A program made the translations under genes and the position numbers. Below, piece by piece: positions 44,101 to 55,677 of a stretch of DNA of 64,000 nucleotides (its first letter is position 1; the number at the start of each line of letters is the position of its first letter). The DNA is taken from NCBI GenBank assembly GCA_949775045.1, contig OX459096.1, positions 30,216,475 through 30,280,474 of the forward strand, written 5' to 3'. The notes under the pieces are model-generated. The model worked only from the letters and a program-made list of their open reading frames with translations. It did not search any database and was not told the DNA's origin. The stretch is from Metridium senile. Lineage: Eukaryota > Cnidaria > Anthozoa > Actiniaria > Metridiidae.

Positions 44101-45919
44101 ACAATTTTTACGTTTTGTCCGTCGAGAGAATTTGTTCGTACTCTAGTATTAAAAGATTAACATTCAATAAAGTTTTCAAGTGATGAATAAATGAGAGCCA
44201 TTGCCAATTGAATATTAAGAACCTAATTTGTTTTGAACATTTTAGCTCTTTATGAAATAGTTGTGAATTTAAAAGAAATTATTAATTATTTAACTGAATA
44301 GGTGTGTATCTTTCCTTTAGGTTAAATACTCAGCAAATTTGCAGCTTAAAGAAGATTTCTATTTTATGTTTTAATTGGTATATTGTAGAACACAATTATG
44401 CAAATATACATAAAAAGATCTCATTTGCAATTTCAAGTACTAACAACCCATGCAAACTCTAATTATTTTATTTCTGCATGTCTTAAAAAGAATAAAAATA
44501 TGTTATGGTAATAATTGCATGGCAACCGGGTTAAACCAGTGTTTTGCATTTTGCATTTTGCATCTTATTAGATATTTGTACAAATGTTTACTACAGTTTT
44601 TCTTCAATCGAGAGTACATCTACTATAATCATAAATGGAAGCATTTTTAAGAATTGATTAAAAAGATATTATTCAGTAAAAACGTAGATGATTCATCATT
44701 GGTATAAAACTTGCAAAAACAAATTGGTTAGTGCACAGCTTTTGTAGCGAGAGTTCCCGAGATCTATCCACAGTGGCCTCACACCTGTTTCGACTTCTTT
44801 TCATTCTTTGTATCTTTGAGTAGCTTTTAAAATACCCGTAAAACAGAGCATTGTTAGATCCAGAGTGGAAATGAGCGCACCATCGGCTAGATCAGCTTCT
44901 AGCTGAAGGAACAGTTATGACGCTAAATATTAGTGCTTTTTTCCTATTTTTGGTATAGCTAATAATGAACACTGCTGTTACAGTAACAAGCAGAGTTTGG
45001 TAACACCGTAAATCATGTTTACAATTATAATACTTAGAAACACCGTTGCAGCACAATAGTGATCCTTGACATTCTGTAAATAATGGTCCTATCATGACTA
45101 TTGTGTTTATATTGAAAAGCAAACTTGGTATTATTTCATGCCGAAAGGATGTTAATATACCTTGCCTTATTTATTTTTGAGTTTTGAGTTTGAACAGGTG
45201 CTCGATAATTGGCAAGTGAAGTAAATAATTTTCAGTGTTATTGTTGAGCTGACTTAGGATTAGTATTCTTATACACTTATCTATGAGACTATCTTTCAAA
45301 AAAAATATCTTACTATGTAATTTTAGTCGATCAAATTTAGTGTTTGCACATGAGCAGTAAATTGTCCTTGTATATTTTTGCATGATTAAAAACTTTAGCT
45401 CGCGAAAAACTAATAAGGCTTCGTAAATTAAAACGAATTTCGATTATTTTTTAAGTCCGCTAATTTTCGTGGAATGGCTTCCCTTCCAAACCTATATAGA
45501 CTATACAGAACGCATGGGACTAAAGATAAATTGAAAAGTACCAAAAGGAATTCAAAGAAAAAGTAGAAGAAAGATTTGATACATTTGGAATAGGTCAATA
45601 TAATATATTACAAGATTGATTTACCTATAGTAGTGACAATGTGAACTCCGTAGTTATAGGAATCCCAATAATTCCATGGTTTGTTGGGTTTCTGACATAC
45701 AGCCTTTGCAGTGCTTCCAATCAAGTTTATAAAGTCTTTCTCCGTTAGCTTGCGTAACTGGTCAGTCTTATTCAGGTATCGATAAATTCCTTGGATATTC
45801 GCGATTGGATCTTCAGTTTCTTCACCTTTTTCAATAAGGATAAAAATTGCAGAAACACCAAAAGTAAAAATGAAATAAGAAGTCAGACGTAGTAGAAATA
45901 CTTTCGTATAGGGCTTCAT
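40576..45919 (-). CDS. K2P-1: two-pore-domain potassium channel
   Basis: Background K+ channel subunit expected to dimerise in the plasma membrane. Two exons: 45919-45625 and 41171-40576 (891 nt, 296 residues), joined in phase 1 inside the first selectivity filter (TTIG split before YG). Order: TM1 about 7-28 (FLLRLTSYFIFTFGVSAIFI), extracellular cap, P1 TTIGYG (96-101), TM2 about 112-135, TM3 about 160-178, P2 TTIGLGD (199-205), TM4, and a cytoplasmic tail with a CMCCC cluster that ends AFTVS. Both filters are intact. The 4.5-kb intron is full of MITEs. It differs from K2P-2 and K2P-3 in having no intron between TM1 and the cap. The TWIK/TASK/TREK subgroup cannot be decided by eye. Confidence 0.93.
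41888..42061. mobile_element. Fold-back repeat aagaaatgaaatacgtcttc
   Basis: Arms aagaaatgaaatacgtcttc and gaagacgtgtttcatttctt, with gaaaacc-type and gagcagatc words mirrored inside. About 174 bp in the K2P-1 intron. Confidence 0.65.
42834..42968. mobile_element. 135-bp near-perfect hairpin
   Basis: Arms attacatgtgcgcttggagat and atctccaagcgcacatgtaat extend through gaattttatcttc and gatatcccac to a loop of a few bases (gctgcg). The arms are almost identical, so the element is young or maintained. Lies in the K2P-1 intron. Confidence 0.85.
43319..43737. mobile_element. Fold-back element agagggtccacaatagg
   Basis: Outer ends agagggtccacaatagggtt and aacctattgtggaccctct. Inside are aatcccgc words in both halves. 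About 420 bp, directly followed by another fold-back element. Confidence 0.75.
43743..43926. mobile_element. Fold-back MITE caacattgttgg
   Basis: Outer ends aaggcccgtgcaaacgcacg and cgtgcgtttgctcgggcctt. Inside are several copies of caacattgttgg / ccaacaatgttg. About 184 bp. This type is also one I remember from anthozoan genomes. Confidence 0.75.
44722..44896 (+). mobile_element. Second tRNA-derived SINE family, copy 2 (5'-truncated)
   Basis: Shares ttggttagtgc, cagtggcctcacac, tttgagtagctttt, aatacccgtaaaac and gagcgcaccatcggct with the reverse complement of 16181-16368. The B box is mutated and the 5' head is incomplete, so it is a dead copy. Confidence 0.75.
45625..45919 (-). CDS. K2P-1 exon 1: TM1 and cap
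   Basis: Starts MKPYTKVFLLRLTSYFIFTF and ends HIVTTIG at a gtaaat donor. The left breakpoint of the segmental duplication falls inside this exon, near codon 37, so its first third also occurs at 56538-56649. Confidence 0.9.
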
Positions 45920-46499
45920 CTCTGCCTAGGTTAAAACTGTTTGAATTATTATTGGTATTGTCATGTATAATCGATCAGGACATCAATAATTTATAGTATT
46001 GGTGTCTACGACAATAAAAGGTAATTATGAATACCCAAAATTAGTTGAAAGTATATTGAGTTTGATTATTTTCTGTACCAACGTTGTGTTTTTTCTAAAA
46101 GAGCACCCTAATGTTTTCTGTCTAATTTACAGGAAGAATACTTTTTTCAAGCAGTTTAATAGCTATTTGAAGTGACGAATACATCTCGATGTAAAGAAAG
46201 CTTTTTAAATGTATAATGGTCTAAAATTCCCATGTAAAATTTATTTATTTTGATGAGATTATTCAAGTGGGGAAATTTAAATGTCACATTGTATGACCAA
46301 ACATGTCATACTTCACATCAGTCAGAGTTTTGTAGTTTTGCTTAAAAATCATTCAGTAATGGCGCCAACCCTCCGGCGACTGGATCAAATTGAATACAGT
46401 ATAATAACATGTACAGGTGTTTTGTTTTAAAATAATAAATGAACTTTTTCATTTTTCATTTCAAGTTTTATGTATTTGTTCATTTGTCCGACGTTTTGT

Positions 46500-46710
46500 T
46501 TATTTATTTATTTTAATTTGTTTGTTCCTACTTGCTTGCTTGTTTAATTTGCTTGTTTGCTTGCTTGTTTGCTTGATTGCTAGTTTGCTAGCTTGCTTGC
46601 TTGCTTGCTTGCTTAATTTGCTTGTTTGCTTGCTTGTTTGTTTGCTTGCTTGTTTGTCTGTTTTGTTTGTTTCAGTTTGTGTGTATGTATGTTTGTTTGT
46701 TTGTAACAAC
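46500..46710. repeat. ttgcttgcttgtttgc minisatellite (unit A)
   Basis: Imperfect 4-bp-based repeats (ttgc/tttg) over about 200 bp. A shorter version is in unit B at 57745-57828. The Leu/Cys- and Lys/Gln-rich ORFs are artefacts. Confidence 0.9.
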
Positions 46711-47746
46711 ATGTTTATTAAATAATATCTTCGTACATGAATGATGTGAATTGCGATATATATATGTACACGAATCAACAAAAACAAATACACATAAAGG
46801 GTGGGTAGGCACGTTCGTGTTCCAACAGTGGGATTTCACTCGAGTTTTCGTGATGAAATAAAAAAAAAGTTTAGAACGTTTATGTACAAATGGACGAACG
46901 TCTCGTTTGTGTGGGCTATAGTCCATTAAATATTTGAGAGAAGATGAGACTGAGAAGCGTAGGGAAACCATGACGCGTAGCGGAGTGGTTTAGCAGTTGG
47001 TTTCCTAGCTTCTCTCGTGTTTAGCTAGATTACAGTATAAAACACGGAAAACTGTATTATATTACTTTTATAAAATAAAAGCATTCAATCAAAAATCGTC
47101 GTTTTCAGATATTTATCTGCAGTTTTCATGAGATGCATTCCATCAAAAGTCGTCGTTTTCAGATATTTTTTGTGCATTTTGCATGTTCTATAGTCGATCA
47201 AAAATCCTCCGTTACATTACACCTACTTGCAATAAGGTTGTGAAGTTGAAGTTGGAAGTTATGTTGCTTTTTAGCGTTAAGGTATGATTAGTTTGAAATT
47301 ACTTGAGAACATAAAGCCAGCAGAAACGAAATAAACGAACAATAAAACCAATAAATAACTAAAAACTGAAAGCAATAATGAACTTACAAACAAACAAAAT
47401 CAATATGAAACATAGCAATAACAAACAAACAACTAAGAGGAACACATTGTAGGGAGTGGGAAGTATATAATTTTGCAACAGCGATGCAGCACAACTGAAA
47501 ACCCTTTTGAGAAGTTTGTTGCCTCAAAGCCTCTAGGAACACTTGAACAGTTCGTAAATAGCAAGTGAGCAACAAATTGACAAGACTCCATCGTTGGCAA
47601 TGAATTACATATCAAAGCATTCTAATAATGCAAATATTGTGTCATGCGCGCACTGCCCATACACTTAAAATATACACATGGCATTGAATATAATTTCAAA
47701 CAGTTTTAAATAAATGTTTTTACGTACAGTTTTACATTGTTGTATA

Positions 47747-47911
47747 CACCTAATTGCAAGAACGTTGTCCTGACTTTTTTGCAATTTAGTGGGAAAGGAA
47801 TTAATTAAAAGAGAAAAGAAGATCACTCAAGCTGAACTCTTTCTTTTGTTATTCCTTTCTTACTAAATTACTAATGTTATTTTAATGTGACAACATTCTT
47901 GCAAGTAGGTG
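47747..47911. mobile_element. MITE with cacctaattgcaag ends (family 2, unit A)
   Basis: 165 bp flanked by TA. Ends cacctaattgcaagaacgtt and aacattcttgcaagtaggtg. The orthologous-position copy at 59561-59727 shows that the insertion is older than the segmental duplication. Confidence 0.85.
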
Positions 47912-48965
47912 TATACATCTGATTCGAAGAATCGGCGCTGTCATACAAAAACAAAAAATAATTATTTAGAATTATTTCTGTTGATTTTCATCCTACAGCC
48001 TCATAGATCGATGCGAATAACTGTTAAGTATATAAAACAACGAGATAATAAATATGAATTCACCTCAGGCTCAGTGAATATCGGTAAATAATAACCGAAA
48101 CGGAGTCACCGATATTTCCCATTTCTAAAAGTGCGCGAAACGCTGTAGGTGATTATCGAGAAATAATGTGAATTTCTAGACCAATATTCACCGCGCGCAA
48201 TTGTCCATAATCACCTGCATATTTCTACTAGAATCTCATACTTCATTATTTTAAAGCGCGCTGATTGGCTGAGAACGAAACCGGATGCGAGGGTATTTAG
48301 CGTGGAATATCCTCTCATCCGGTTTCTGAATCGCATGGCGGGAACGGCGGAACACGCGCGTCTGGTTTTTGAAGCTTACATTGAAGAAATGAGATTCAAG
48401 GATATAATATCGAATATGTACAGTACATGTACAGTTAATAACATCAACTTTTGCAAAGATAATAAGATTAATAACTAGTTTTTTTTAGTTTTATATGACA
48501 TGTATATTTATGCTGAACTGTTCTTTAATCTAAGTATTAATCTTATAATACCACAAGTTTCGCGAAGATGATTGGCTAAGAGCGCACTTGCCCGAAAATT
48601 TATAAAAACACGCAGTAAAAATGTATAAACACTCAGTAAAAAACGTTTTGCATGTATATCATTAATAAACAATAATATATTATGATGTTTCGTTTACTCA
48701 ATTTGCACTCGTTTGGCGGTTTTTCAAAAAGGCCAAGCTGCACTTGCCCTACGGGCTCGTGTAATTACGGACTCTTGGAAAAACAAACTTGTGCAAATCA
48801 ATATTAATATGATATATATTTAGAATGGTGCAGGCATATTTGTTTTTTTAAAAATGGAATTTACTATTAAGTTTCCATTTTTATAAATAAGTAAGAATAA
48901 TATGATATAAAAACTACATAGAGCTTATTGTAAATTTCTTGGAAGGGGCAGTTGCAATAACATCT

Positions 48966-49103
48966 GGGGCCGGTTGTACGAATGGTAAATAGCGCTATCC
49001 ACCGGATAAATCCTTATCCAGCCGATAAAATCTATAAAAAACCTATGCAGCGGATAACTTTTATCCGCGGATAACTTTATCCATCCTTCGTACAACCGGC
49101 CCC
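48966..49103. mobile_element. Fold-back MITE ggggccggttgtacg (unit A only)
   Basis: Arms ggggccggttgtacgaatgg and cgtacaaccggcccc, with tatccgc/gcggata words inside. Unit B lacks it at the matching place (near 61149), so it entered A after the duplication or was lost from B. A related hairpin is at 50381-50463. Confidence 0.75.
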
Positions 49104-49606
49104 TGTAATTTTACAACTTTAATTTTTAGACAGAATTTGGATACTGTGCATAGCGGTGTTTTCTTTGCAGAAGTAAACAGGCTTCTGTTTACCAGGATTC
49201 CTTATCTCAATTAAATGTCTTGAAATTAGCCTTCACAATACACGTGCATTTCAGACTCGTCAACACTGTCGAGGGCTCGAGAAGACGAGCAACCGTTTAG
49301 TTTTAACCTGAAAGTGTTGCAAAATGTTTGGGAATGTCACAAGGTAAAATAATTATAAATGTATGATAACATGCAATGTAAACTGGGCGTCGTACAGTCA
49401 CTTCTATTGTAGAATAACATTAGCAAGAAATGCAACAGTCATGCTTTGTTACGTGAACATAATATGTTCCATGAAGAAACGAGTTAACTGTGTTCACGAG
49501 GTAAGAACTGAACCCTCGTCTGAAAAGTAAACTACTGAGCTTGTGCTTGCGAGCAAGGACCATATATAAAAAGACATTCTTCCACCAAGTTTCATATGTA
49601 TTTAAG

Positions 49607-50229
49607 CTATGTAGTAATGTCCGTGTAGTTTTCTAAACGAATATCATTTTGTTCTACATCATCCACATCATCTGTTTTATCTTTTTCCATTCCTGTTACG
49701 CCGTTATTACAAACTGAGCAAGGGCATAGAACTTGGAATCGCAATTTGATCTTCTCTGAGCTTTCAACCAGAAGGTTTAACAAAGAAAATACCAAGCAAA
49801 GACCAGCAATGTATGGCACAATAAAAAGAACCCCAATCACATGGATTACCCATTCATCATGTTGAGCATTGAATGGGAAGTTATCGAACGGTACGATGTC
49901 ACCAAATCCGATGGTAGTAAAAGTTATAAACCAGCAATAAACACCGTCAAGGAACGACAAACCGTCCATGTACATAGAAAGAACTGCAAACATGCAGATT
50001 ACAATAGCTTGACATGACATTATCACCAACAAATATTTGATGACGGTACACTGTGGGTTCTCCAATCCAAGGACCTTTTTCTCGAAGGTAGTTGTAAGTG
50101 ATTTGAGAGCTAAGAGCACGCATTCACCAGCTGTCTTCAAAGCCAGCATTGTTAATGGCAGACCAATAAGACAGTATGGGATGACAAACATTTTACCGAG
50201 GGATGTTTTTGGGACAATATTACCATAGC
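49607..50229 (-). CDS. K2P-2 exon 3: P1 filter end to C-terminus
   Basis: Begins after ttgttag with [15 protein letters not shown] and ends at the stop at 49607. Encodes TM2, TM3, P2, TM4 and the tail. Confidence 0.95.
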
Positions 50230-53200
50230 CTAACAAATAGATTAAAACATATTTTGACATAATATTTTTAAAGAATTAAAGGCTAAAATATAGTTGCTCA
50301 TGATCAACATGGATAGTTTTAGACCTTGCTATATCAACATCACCTAACTTACATTGAACACTGACTGTCTACAACTGAATGGGGTCGGTTGTCACGAAGC
50401 CTGAATAAGTTATCCACTGGATAAGCGCTATCCAGTGCTTTTCAGGCTTCGTATAACTGGCTCCAGTATGTTAATATACACCATGTTAATATAAAAAAAT
50501 GATATAATTTGCGCCCGGCAAAGACACTGGAAGAAACACATCAATAAAGAACAGAAACATCCACAGATATCAATATCAACAGCAGCAGTAATAACCGAAT
50601 GACAATGAAAAATCAACAGACCCAACAGCAAAAACAATACTAACTAGCAAGAGCAAAACAGCTACGTATCAACAGCTGCAACATCAGCAAAATAATAGAA
50701 TATATAAATAATAGAAGCAAAATAATTATCAAAAATACAAAACCAACAACAAAAGAAACCGAACAACACTCTAAACAACAACAACAGCACAAGAAACAAC
50801 ATCACAAGAAACAACAACAACATTAAAACAACAACAACACAAGAAACAACAACAGCAACACAAGAAACAACAACACAAAAAACAACAACAACACTAAAAC
50901 AACAACAACACAAGAAACAACAACACAAGAAACAACAACAACACAAGAAACAACAACAACACTAAAAGAACAACAACACAAGAAACAACAACACAAGAAA
51001 CAACAACACAAGAAACAACAACAACACTAAAACAACAACAACACAAGAAACAACAACACAAGAAACAACAACAGCAACACAAGAAACAACAACACAAGAA
51101 ACAACAACAACACTAAACAACAAAAACACAAGAAACAACAACACAAGAAACAACAACAACATTAAAACAACAACAACACAAGAAACAACAACACAAGAAA
51201 CAACAACAGCAACACAAGAAACAACAACAACAACAACAACAAAACAAGAAACAACAACACTAAGGATAATTTGCACACATGTACACAGTAAATGGGTGAA
51301 GTCGATTTATTCGGCAAAAGGGTTTACATCAATTAATTAACACAATAAAATCCAATTGACGAACACACTACACAAGCATAGCACTGCACACAGAGATGAG
51401 ACAACATACACACACACGTGCCTGCGATATTATTTGGTTAGCGGACACACACTGTACAGTACGGCAGAAAAAAAGGCAAAGAAAGAAAAATACATAGTTG
51501 AGGGTAATAGCCTCAACAAAAACTAAAAAAAACCATTAACACAAGTAACAACAACTACAATACTAACAACAACAACAACAACAACGTATCCAACATTAAA
51601 CTAGAAATGTAAACAATGGAAGAAAACAACACCAACAACAATAAAAGACTAAAAAAAATGAGACATCAATCTGGACATCAATAACACAACCAAGTATTGT
51701 ACTGTAATACACTGTATACACCTAATTCAAAAAAGGTTGACGGGGCGAACGGCGATTGGCGATTGGTGATTGGCGATTGCACGACCGAAAGGAGCTATTG
51801 GCAATACGAATTCCTTCTTCCGTTCAGAGAAAACTTCGAGACATCCATCTACGGTCATCGTTGAACGGTATTTGTGTAATATATAATTGAATAAGAAGAA
51901 ATTCGTATTATCCACAGTCTCTTTCGGGACGTGCAATCGCCGATCACCAATCGCCGATCGCCGTTCGCCCCGTCAACCTTTTTTGAATTAGGTGTATGTG
52001 GGATCAATATGTGCAAATATTAGGTCTTACCTACGGTTGTCAATGCAGCAAATGTAAAATCACATCCACTATTGAATGACCAGTCTTTTTGGTTTCGGGT
52101 TTTGATCGCTTTATATGCAGCCTCGACGAATTCGTTAAAATCCGAGTCTGTCAAGGTCGTCAAGTTGTACTTCATTACCATTGTCATTTTCAATATTGCA
52201 AGAGATCTATCAGAAAGTCACAGAATATCTCTTATTCGCTTGCTATAAATAAACTGATATTTATTCGCGGAAAATACAAATATTTATCATATGACCCGTA
52301 TTTTGCCCGGCGCAAGCTCTTAAGAAAACCTTCGAAAAAAAGTCACGTGATTGGGTCCGTACGGCTTTTTTCACTTGGTCCGTACCAACACGTACGGACC
52401 CGCTACTCGAAACATCACACAAATGGCCTTTAAATTAAAAAGAGTGGGTCATGTGATAAAAAACTTATTGACTGAGTACGGGAAAATATTTTGCTCTTGG
52501 TCATTTGTAATAATTATAATAATAATAATATTTATTTACAAAACTCATTAATAATTCATGACCATTTTGTCCAATCCGATGCTCCTCTCTGGTCAAGAGG
52601 AAAGCATTGTGTATAGTTTAATAAACGAGCAGGAGTGTTTTATCAGGTTTAAAATCCCGAGGGCGAAGCCCAAGGGATTTTAAACCTGATAAAACACGTT
52701 CTGCGAGTTTATTGAACGGCTTAAAAAACTCATTAGTAATTCATGACCATTTTGTCCAATATCGATGAAACAAAAGAAAACAGAAGGTTGTTTGCATTTG
52801 GGAATTGATCTACACTAATAATAGAGGCCAATGCTAAACAACTTGAATGCTAATGAACTTGATGACATTTCGTTGCGAACTTTTTATCGATTGCCTCAGT
52901 GGCATAATGGCTTAAAGCTCGGATACAACCAAGCAGAAGATCTCAGTTCGAATCCTGGCATTGATGATCAAAAACTTTTTTTCGCCAAAAATCTAAAAGT
53001 AAATTATTTCTAAGTCTGATGTTCACTCGTCAGTAGAGATGGGGGAATGGGGGAGGGGTAATATCTGAATAATGGACATGAAGCATTATATAATGACACA
53101 TGTGCCATTATATAATGCTTCATGTTCATTTGCATTCCATTGTTCTTCTATTCTACACCATAATCCCTCCGCGCTTCAAACGTAGATTATGCGGTATACA

Positions 53201-55677
53201 ATGCTTTCCTCGTGACCAGAGAGGAGCATCGGATTGGACAAAATGGTCATGAATTATTAATGAGTTTTTTAAATATCGCATAATCTACGTTTGAAACGGG
53301 GAGGGATTATAGTGTAGAATAGAACCACAATTGAATGCAAATGAACATGAAGCATTATATAATGGCATATGTGTCATTATATAATGCTTCATGTCGATAA
53401 TTCAGATATTACCCCCCCCCCCCCCCCCCCCCCCTCCAATCCCCCATCTCTACTGACGAGTAAACATCAGATTTAGAAATAATTTACTTTTGGTTCAGTT
53501 TTTGGCGAAAAAAAGTCTTTGAGTGCCAATGCCAGGAAGGAACGAGGTTGATTATACTACTCAATCAATCGATGAAAAGTTTGCAACGAAATGTCATCAA
53601 GTTGGTTAACATTCAAGTTGGTTAGCATTCCTCTATTGTTACTTTAGATGAATTCCCAAATGCAAACAACCTTCCGTTTTCTTTTGTTTCATCGATATTG
53701 GACAAAATGGCCATGAATTACTTTCAAAGCGCATATCCAGAAAACTGCTCTAGGCGCTTTTTACAATAAGAAAATAATAATTATAATAGAGTGCTTACAC
53801 TATGTCCATGAAATAAAATCTAAAAAGTTACTAACTAATAGTTTTTATTTAGTGACTATTAGTCACTATCACTCAACTGGAACAGCTTTAGTAACAATAC
53901 ACAATGAATAAAGTATTAACTTTCTATGGTTTTGAGTATTTGATTTCCCTTGTGTATTGTGGTCTATTGTTACTAAAGCTGTTCCAGTTGAGGATAGTGA
54001 CTAAATAGAAACTATTAGTTAGGAACTATTTAGATTCTATTTCATGGACATAGTGTAAGCACTCTAATACACAAAAAGAGAATACGTATAAATAAGTGTT
54101 TAGGAAAAATAAACAGTTTTGAATAGATGCGGATTTAGTGCGGATTTGAATGAATCTAATGAAGTTAAAGATGAAGGGAATGAATTCCATAATTCTGGAG
54201 CAGAGACGGCAAAACATCGACTACTATAAGACTTCATACAATAGTTAGAGCGTTTGAGTAATAGTTCATTTGACGATCGAAGGTATCTTGAGGGTTTGTA
54301 AATAGAGATTAAATTAGAAAGGTAGGATGGAGCTTGATCATTTTAATGAACCTTAAAAGGGACTTGAAGGTGAGTAGCAATACTTTGAACTTGATGCATT
54401 CAGCGATAGGTAACCAGTGGAGATCAATTAGGAGTGGAGTAATGTGATCATATTTACAAGAAAGAGTTATGAGACGGGCTGCATTCTGAACAGGTTGTAG
54501 CTTGTTAATCAATTGTTTAGGAAGGCCAATTCAAAAAGAAGTGAGTTGTAGTTATCAATTTTAGGAGTTTCGAAGGCATGAATCAAAGTTTCAGTAGTGC
54601 CGGCCGATATGAATTTTTCGAAAACTACACCAAATGAATGTTTCTTGCTTTTGTGGATGCGTGAATTTTGTCAGGACCATTTGTATAAAGTAGATATATT
54701 ATGGGACCAAGTACGGATCCTTGTGGCACACCGCAATGTAGATTTTTAGATTTGGATGGTTTTTCATTTATGGATACGTATACCGCGAGCGATTAGATAG
54801 ATAAGATTTGAACCAGTTGATAGCATTTCCACATATTCCAAATTTCGTCTTTAGACGTTTTAGAAAAATAGAATGGTCGACTATGTCAAAGGCGGCAGGA
54901 AGATCTAGAAGGAGAAGACACAATGATGGTTATCAATGGCCATGACCGCTAGCCAAATATTTTCCCGTACGGCGCTGCCACTCAGTCAATAAGTTCTTAC
55001 CACCTGCCTGTATGCTCAAGGAAATCCGGTAACGTTTTAGTATGCTTTAAGTTACGCCGTTGCGTCCGCTTTGGAGATACTTTGTTTAAAGTATTTGAAT
55101 TGGGAAGACACGAAATAACTTTAATTTCCTTTGATCAGTTCAACAAAGAAATTTATCGCCACAAGAGGATTGACAGCATTCAGGACGAGAACATGAAATA
55201 CTGGTGTTATACTATAGTATTACGGTATATTTTTAGAAACGTTGAATACTATATACATGGCATGATCAATTTACCATAATTATATTGCTTTTTCTGATTA
55301 AGAAATTGAAACGAAAAGCACAAAGAAAAAAAACACAGAAGGGTTAAAAATACAAACGAATTAGATGTATTTAACACTAGCAATTTGACCAAGAAAAAGA
55401 TAATATTAATTTATATAAAGAAAGTTAAAAGGACATAACCTTATTTCCATATAAAAGAAATGAGTATAACAGAACAATGAATTTTGTAGCAAGAACGAGA
55501 GAAGTTGAAGTTTACACATGAATATGAAATGTTTATGACATTGAAGTTTCACCTGTTTGCCGTTGTAGAGTACGTTTCCTTCCTCCTTTCTATGACTCCA
55601 AAAACCAAGCTTCCCAATACGCCATATAACAAAAAAACAACAAGTCTTAACATACATTTCTTAAAGAGAACTTTCAT
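49607..55677 (-). CDS. K2P-2: two-pore-domain potassium channel
   Basis: Three exons with matching phases: 55677-55553, 52206-52031 and 50229-49607 (924 nt, 307 residues). Order: TM1 about 10-30 ([20 protein letters not shown]), cap helices from exon 2, P1 TTVGYGN (98-104), TM2 about 112-134, TM3 about 164-186, P2 TTIGFGD (205-211), TM4 about 229-251, and a tail with a CPCSVC cluster ending NYTDITT. Both selectivity filters are intact. An in-frame stop lies shortly upstream of the start Met. It is close to K2P-3 (12 nucleotide differences in the 623-bp exon 3). The phase-1 intron inside GYG is shared with K2P-1; an intron at this place is, as I remember, common in K2P genes. Intron 2 contains a MITE and intron 1 a 2.7-kb insertion block. 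Confidence 0.93.
50381..50463. repeat. Small hairpin ggggtcggttg
   Basis: Arms cacgaagcctgaataagtta and aggcttcgtataact around ccactggataagcgctatcc. A partial, rearranged version is at the matching place in unit B (about 62530-62585), so it predates the duplication. Confidence 0.6.
50760..51260. repeat. caacaacacaagaaa minisatellite (unit A)
   Basis: About 500 bp of acaacaacacaagaaacaac-type repeats in intron 2 of K2P-2. Unit B has a shorter and more degenerate version at 62805-63080. The Val/Cys/Leu-rich minus-strand ORFs are artefacts. Confidence 0.93.
51719..51994. mobile_element. MITE with cacctaattcaaaaaagg ends (family 3, unit A)
   Basis: 276 bp flanked by TA. Ends cacctaattcaaaaaaggtt and aaccttttttgaattaggtg, followed inside by gacggggcgaacggcgattg repeats. 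Unit B has no element at the matching place. It lies in intron 2 of K2P-2, near exon 2. Confidence 0.88.
52031..52206 (-). CDS. K2P-2 exon 2: cap and pore helix 1
   Basis: Begins after ttctgatag with [20 protein letters not shown] and ends with ALTTV plus one base at a gtaaga donor. It completes the Arg codon begun by the ag of exon 1. Confidence 0.92.
52615..52718. mobile_element. Palindromic repeat (gtgttttatcagg family), copy 2
   Basis: Arms gtgttttatcaggtttaaaa and ttttaaacctgataaaacac around ccgagggcgaagcccaag. Bounded by gtttaataaacgagcaggag and gcgagtttattgaac. Inverted relative to the copy at 15000-15105. Confidence 0.8.
52736..53744. repeat. Roughly 1-kb imperfect palindrome
   Basis: Left arm about 52736-53191, right arm about 53272-53744, mirrored through aagcattatataatg, tcagtagagatggggga, aaagtaaattatttcta and gaaggttgtttgcattt. 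The 80-bp spacer is itself an inverted copy of 52540-52618 (cattttgtccaatccgatgc). The two arms differ by small indels and a long C-tract in the right arm (53412-53435). Confidence 0.85.
52893..52966 (+). repeat. tRNA-like sequence in the left palindrome arm
   Basis: An A-box-like TGGCATAATGG is followed 46 bp later by a B-box-like GTTCGAATCC. The stems do not pair well enough for a working tRNA. The right arm keeps only a degenerate version. Probably a SINE head or polymerase III promoter relic. Confidence 0.45.
53746..54930 (-). mobile_element. CR1/L2-like LINE relic
   Basis: Minus strand. RT motif A appears as [20 protein letters not shown], followed by [19 protein letters not shown]. Motif B ([10 protein letters not shown]) follows in another frame. 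Then, after a deletion that removes the catalytic Asp-Asp box, comes [29 protein letters not shown], and a degenerate [12 protein letters not shown] end. The 3' end (aaaaagcgcctagagc) resembles CR1/L2 tails. Frame changes and stops show that it is dead. Confidence 0.85.
53789..54066. mobile_element. MITE inserted in the LINE 3' end
   Basis: 278-bp fold-back with ends gagtgcttacactatgtcca and tggacatagtgtaagcactc, flanked by TA. The arms (about 118 bp each) continue through gtgactat and ctggaacagctttagtaaca. It interrupts the LINE between its ORF relic and its tail. Confidence 0.85.
55553..55677 (-). CDS. K2P-2 exon 1: TM1
   Basis: Starts [20 protein letters not shown] and ends at a gtgaaa donor in phase 2. 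This is the only sensible source of TM1 for K2P-2. The corresponding exon of K2P-3 should lie about 220-350 bp beyond the window end. Confidence 0.85.

Larger units (their letters stand above)
52290..55000. mobile_element. 2.7-kb block present only in unit A
   Basis: Unit B reads straight from the equivalent of 52280 to the equivalent of 55005 (around 63580-63600). The block holds the gtgttttatcagg palindrome, a roughly 1-kb fold-back, a nested MITE and a CR1-like LINE relic. The most likely explanation is several insertions after duplication; deletion from B is the alternative. Confidence 0.7.

Noticed and set aside
50662..51276. Val/Cys/Leu-rich minus-strand ORFs that look like membrane proteins
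   Set aside because: They are the reverse of a caacaacaca minisatellite; unit B has a shorter, differently framed version.
52893..52966. A functional tRNA gene
   Set aside because: A and B boxes are recognisable but the acceptor and T stems do not pair, and the mirrored copy is degenerate.
54309..54512. A conserved host gene encoding [14 protein letters not shown]...HWLPI
   Set aside because: This is the standard C-terminal part of LINE reverse transcriptase ORFs, in a broken copy.
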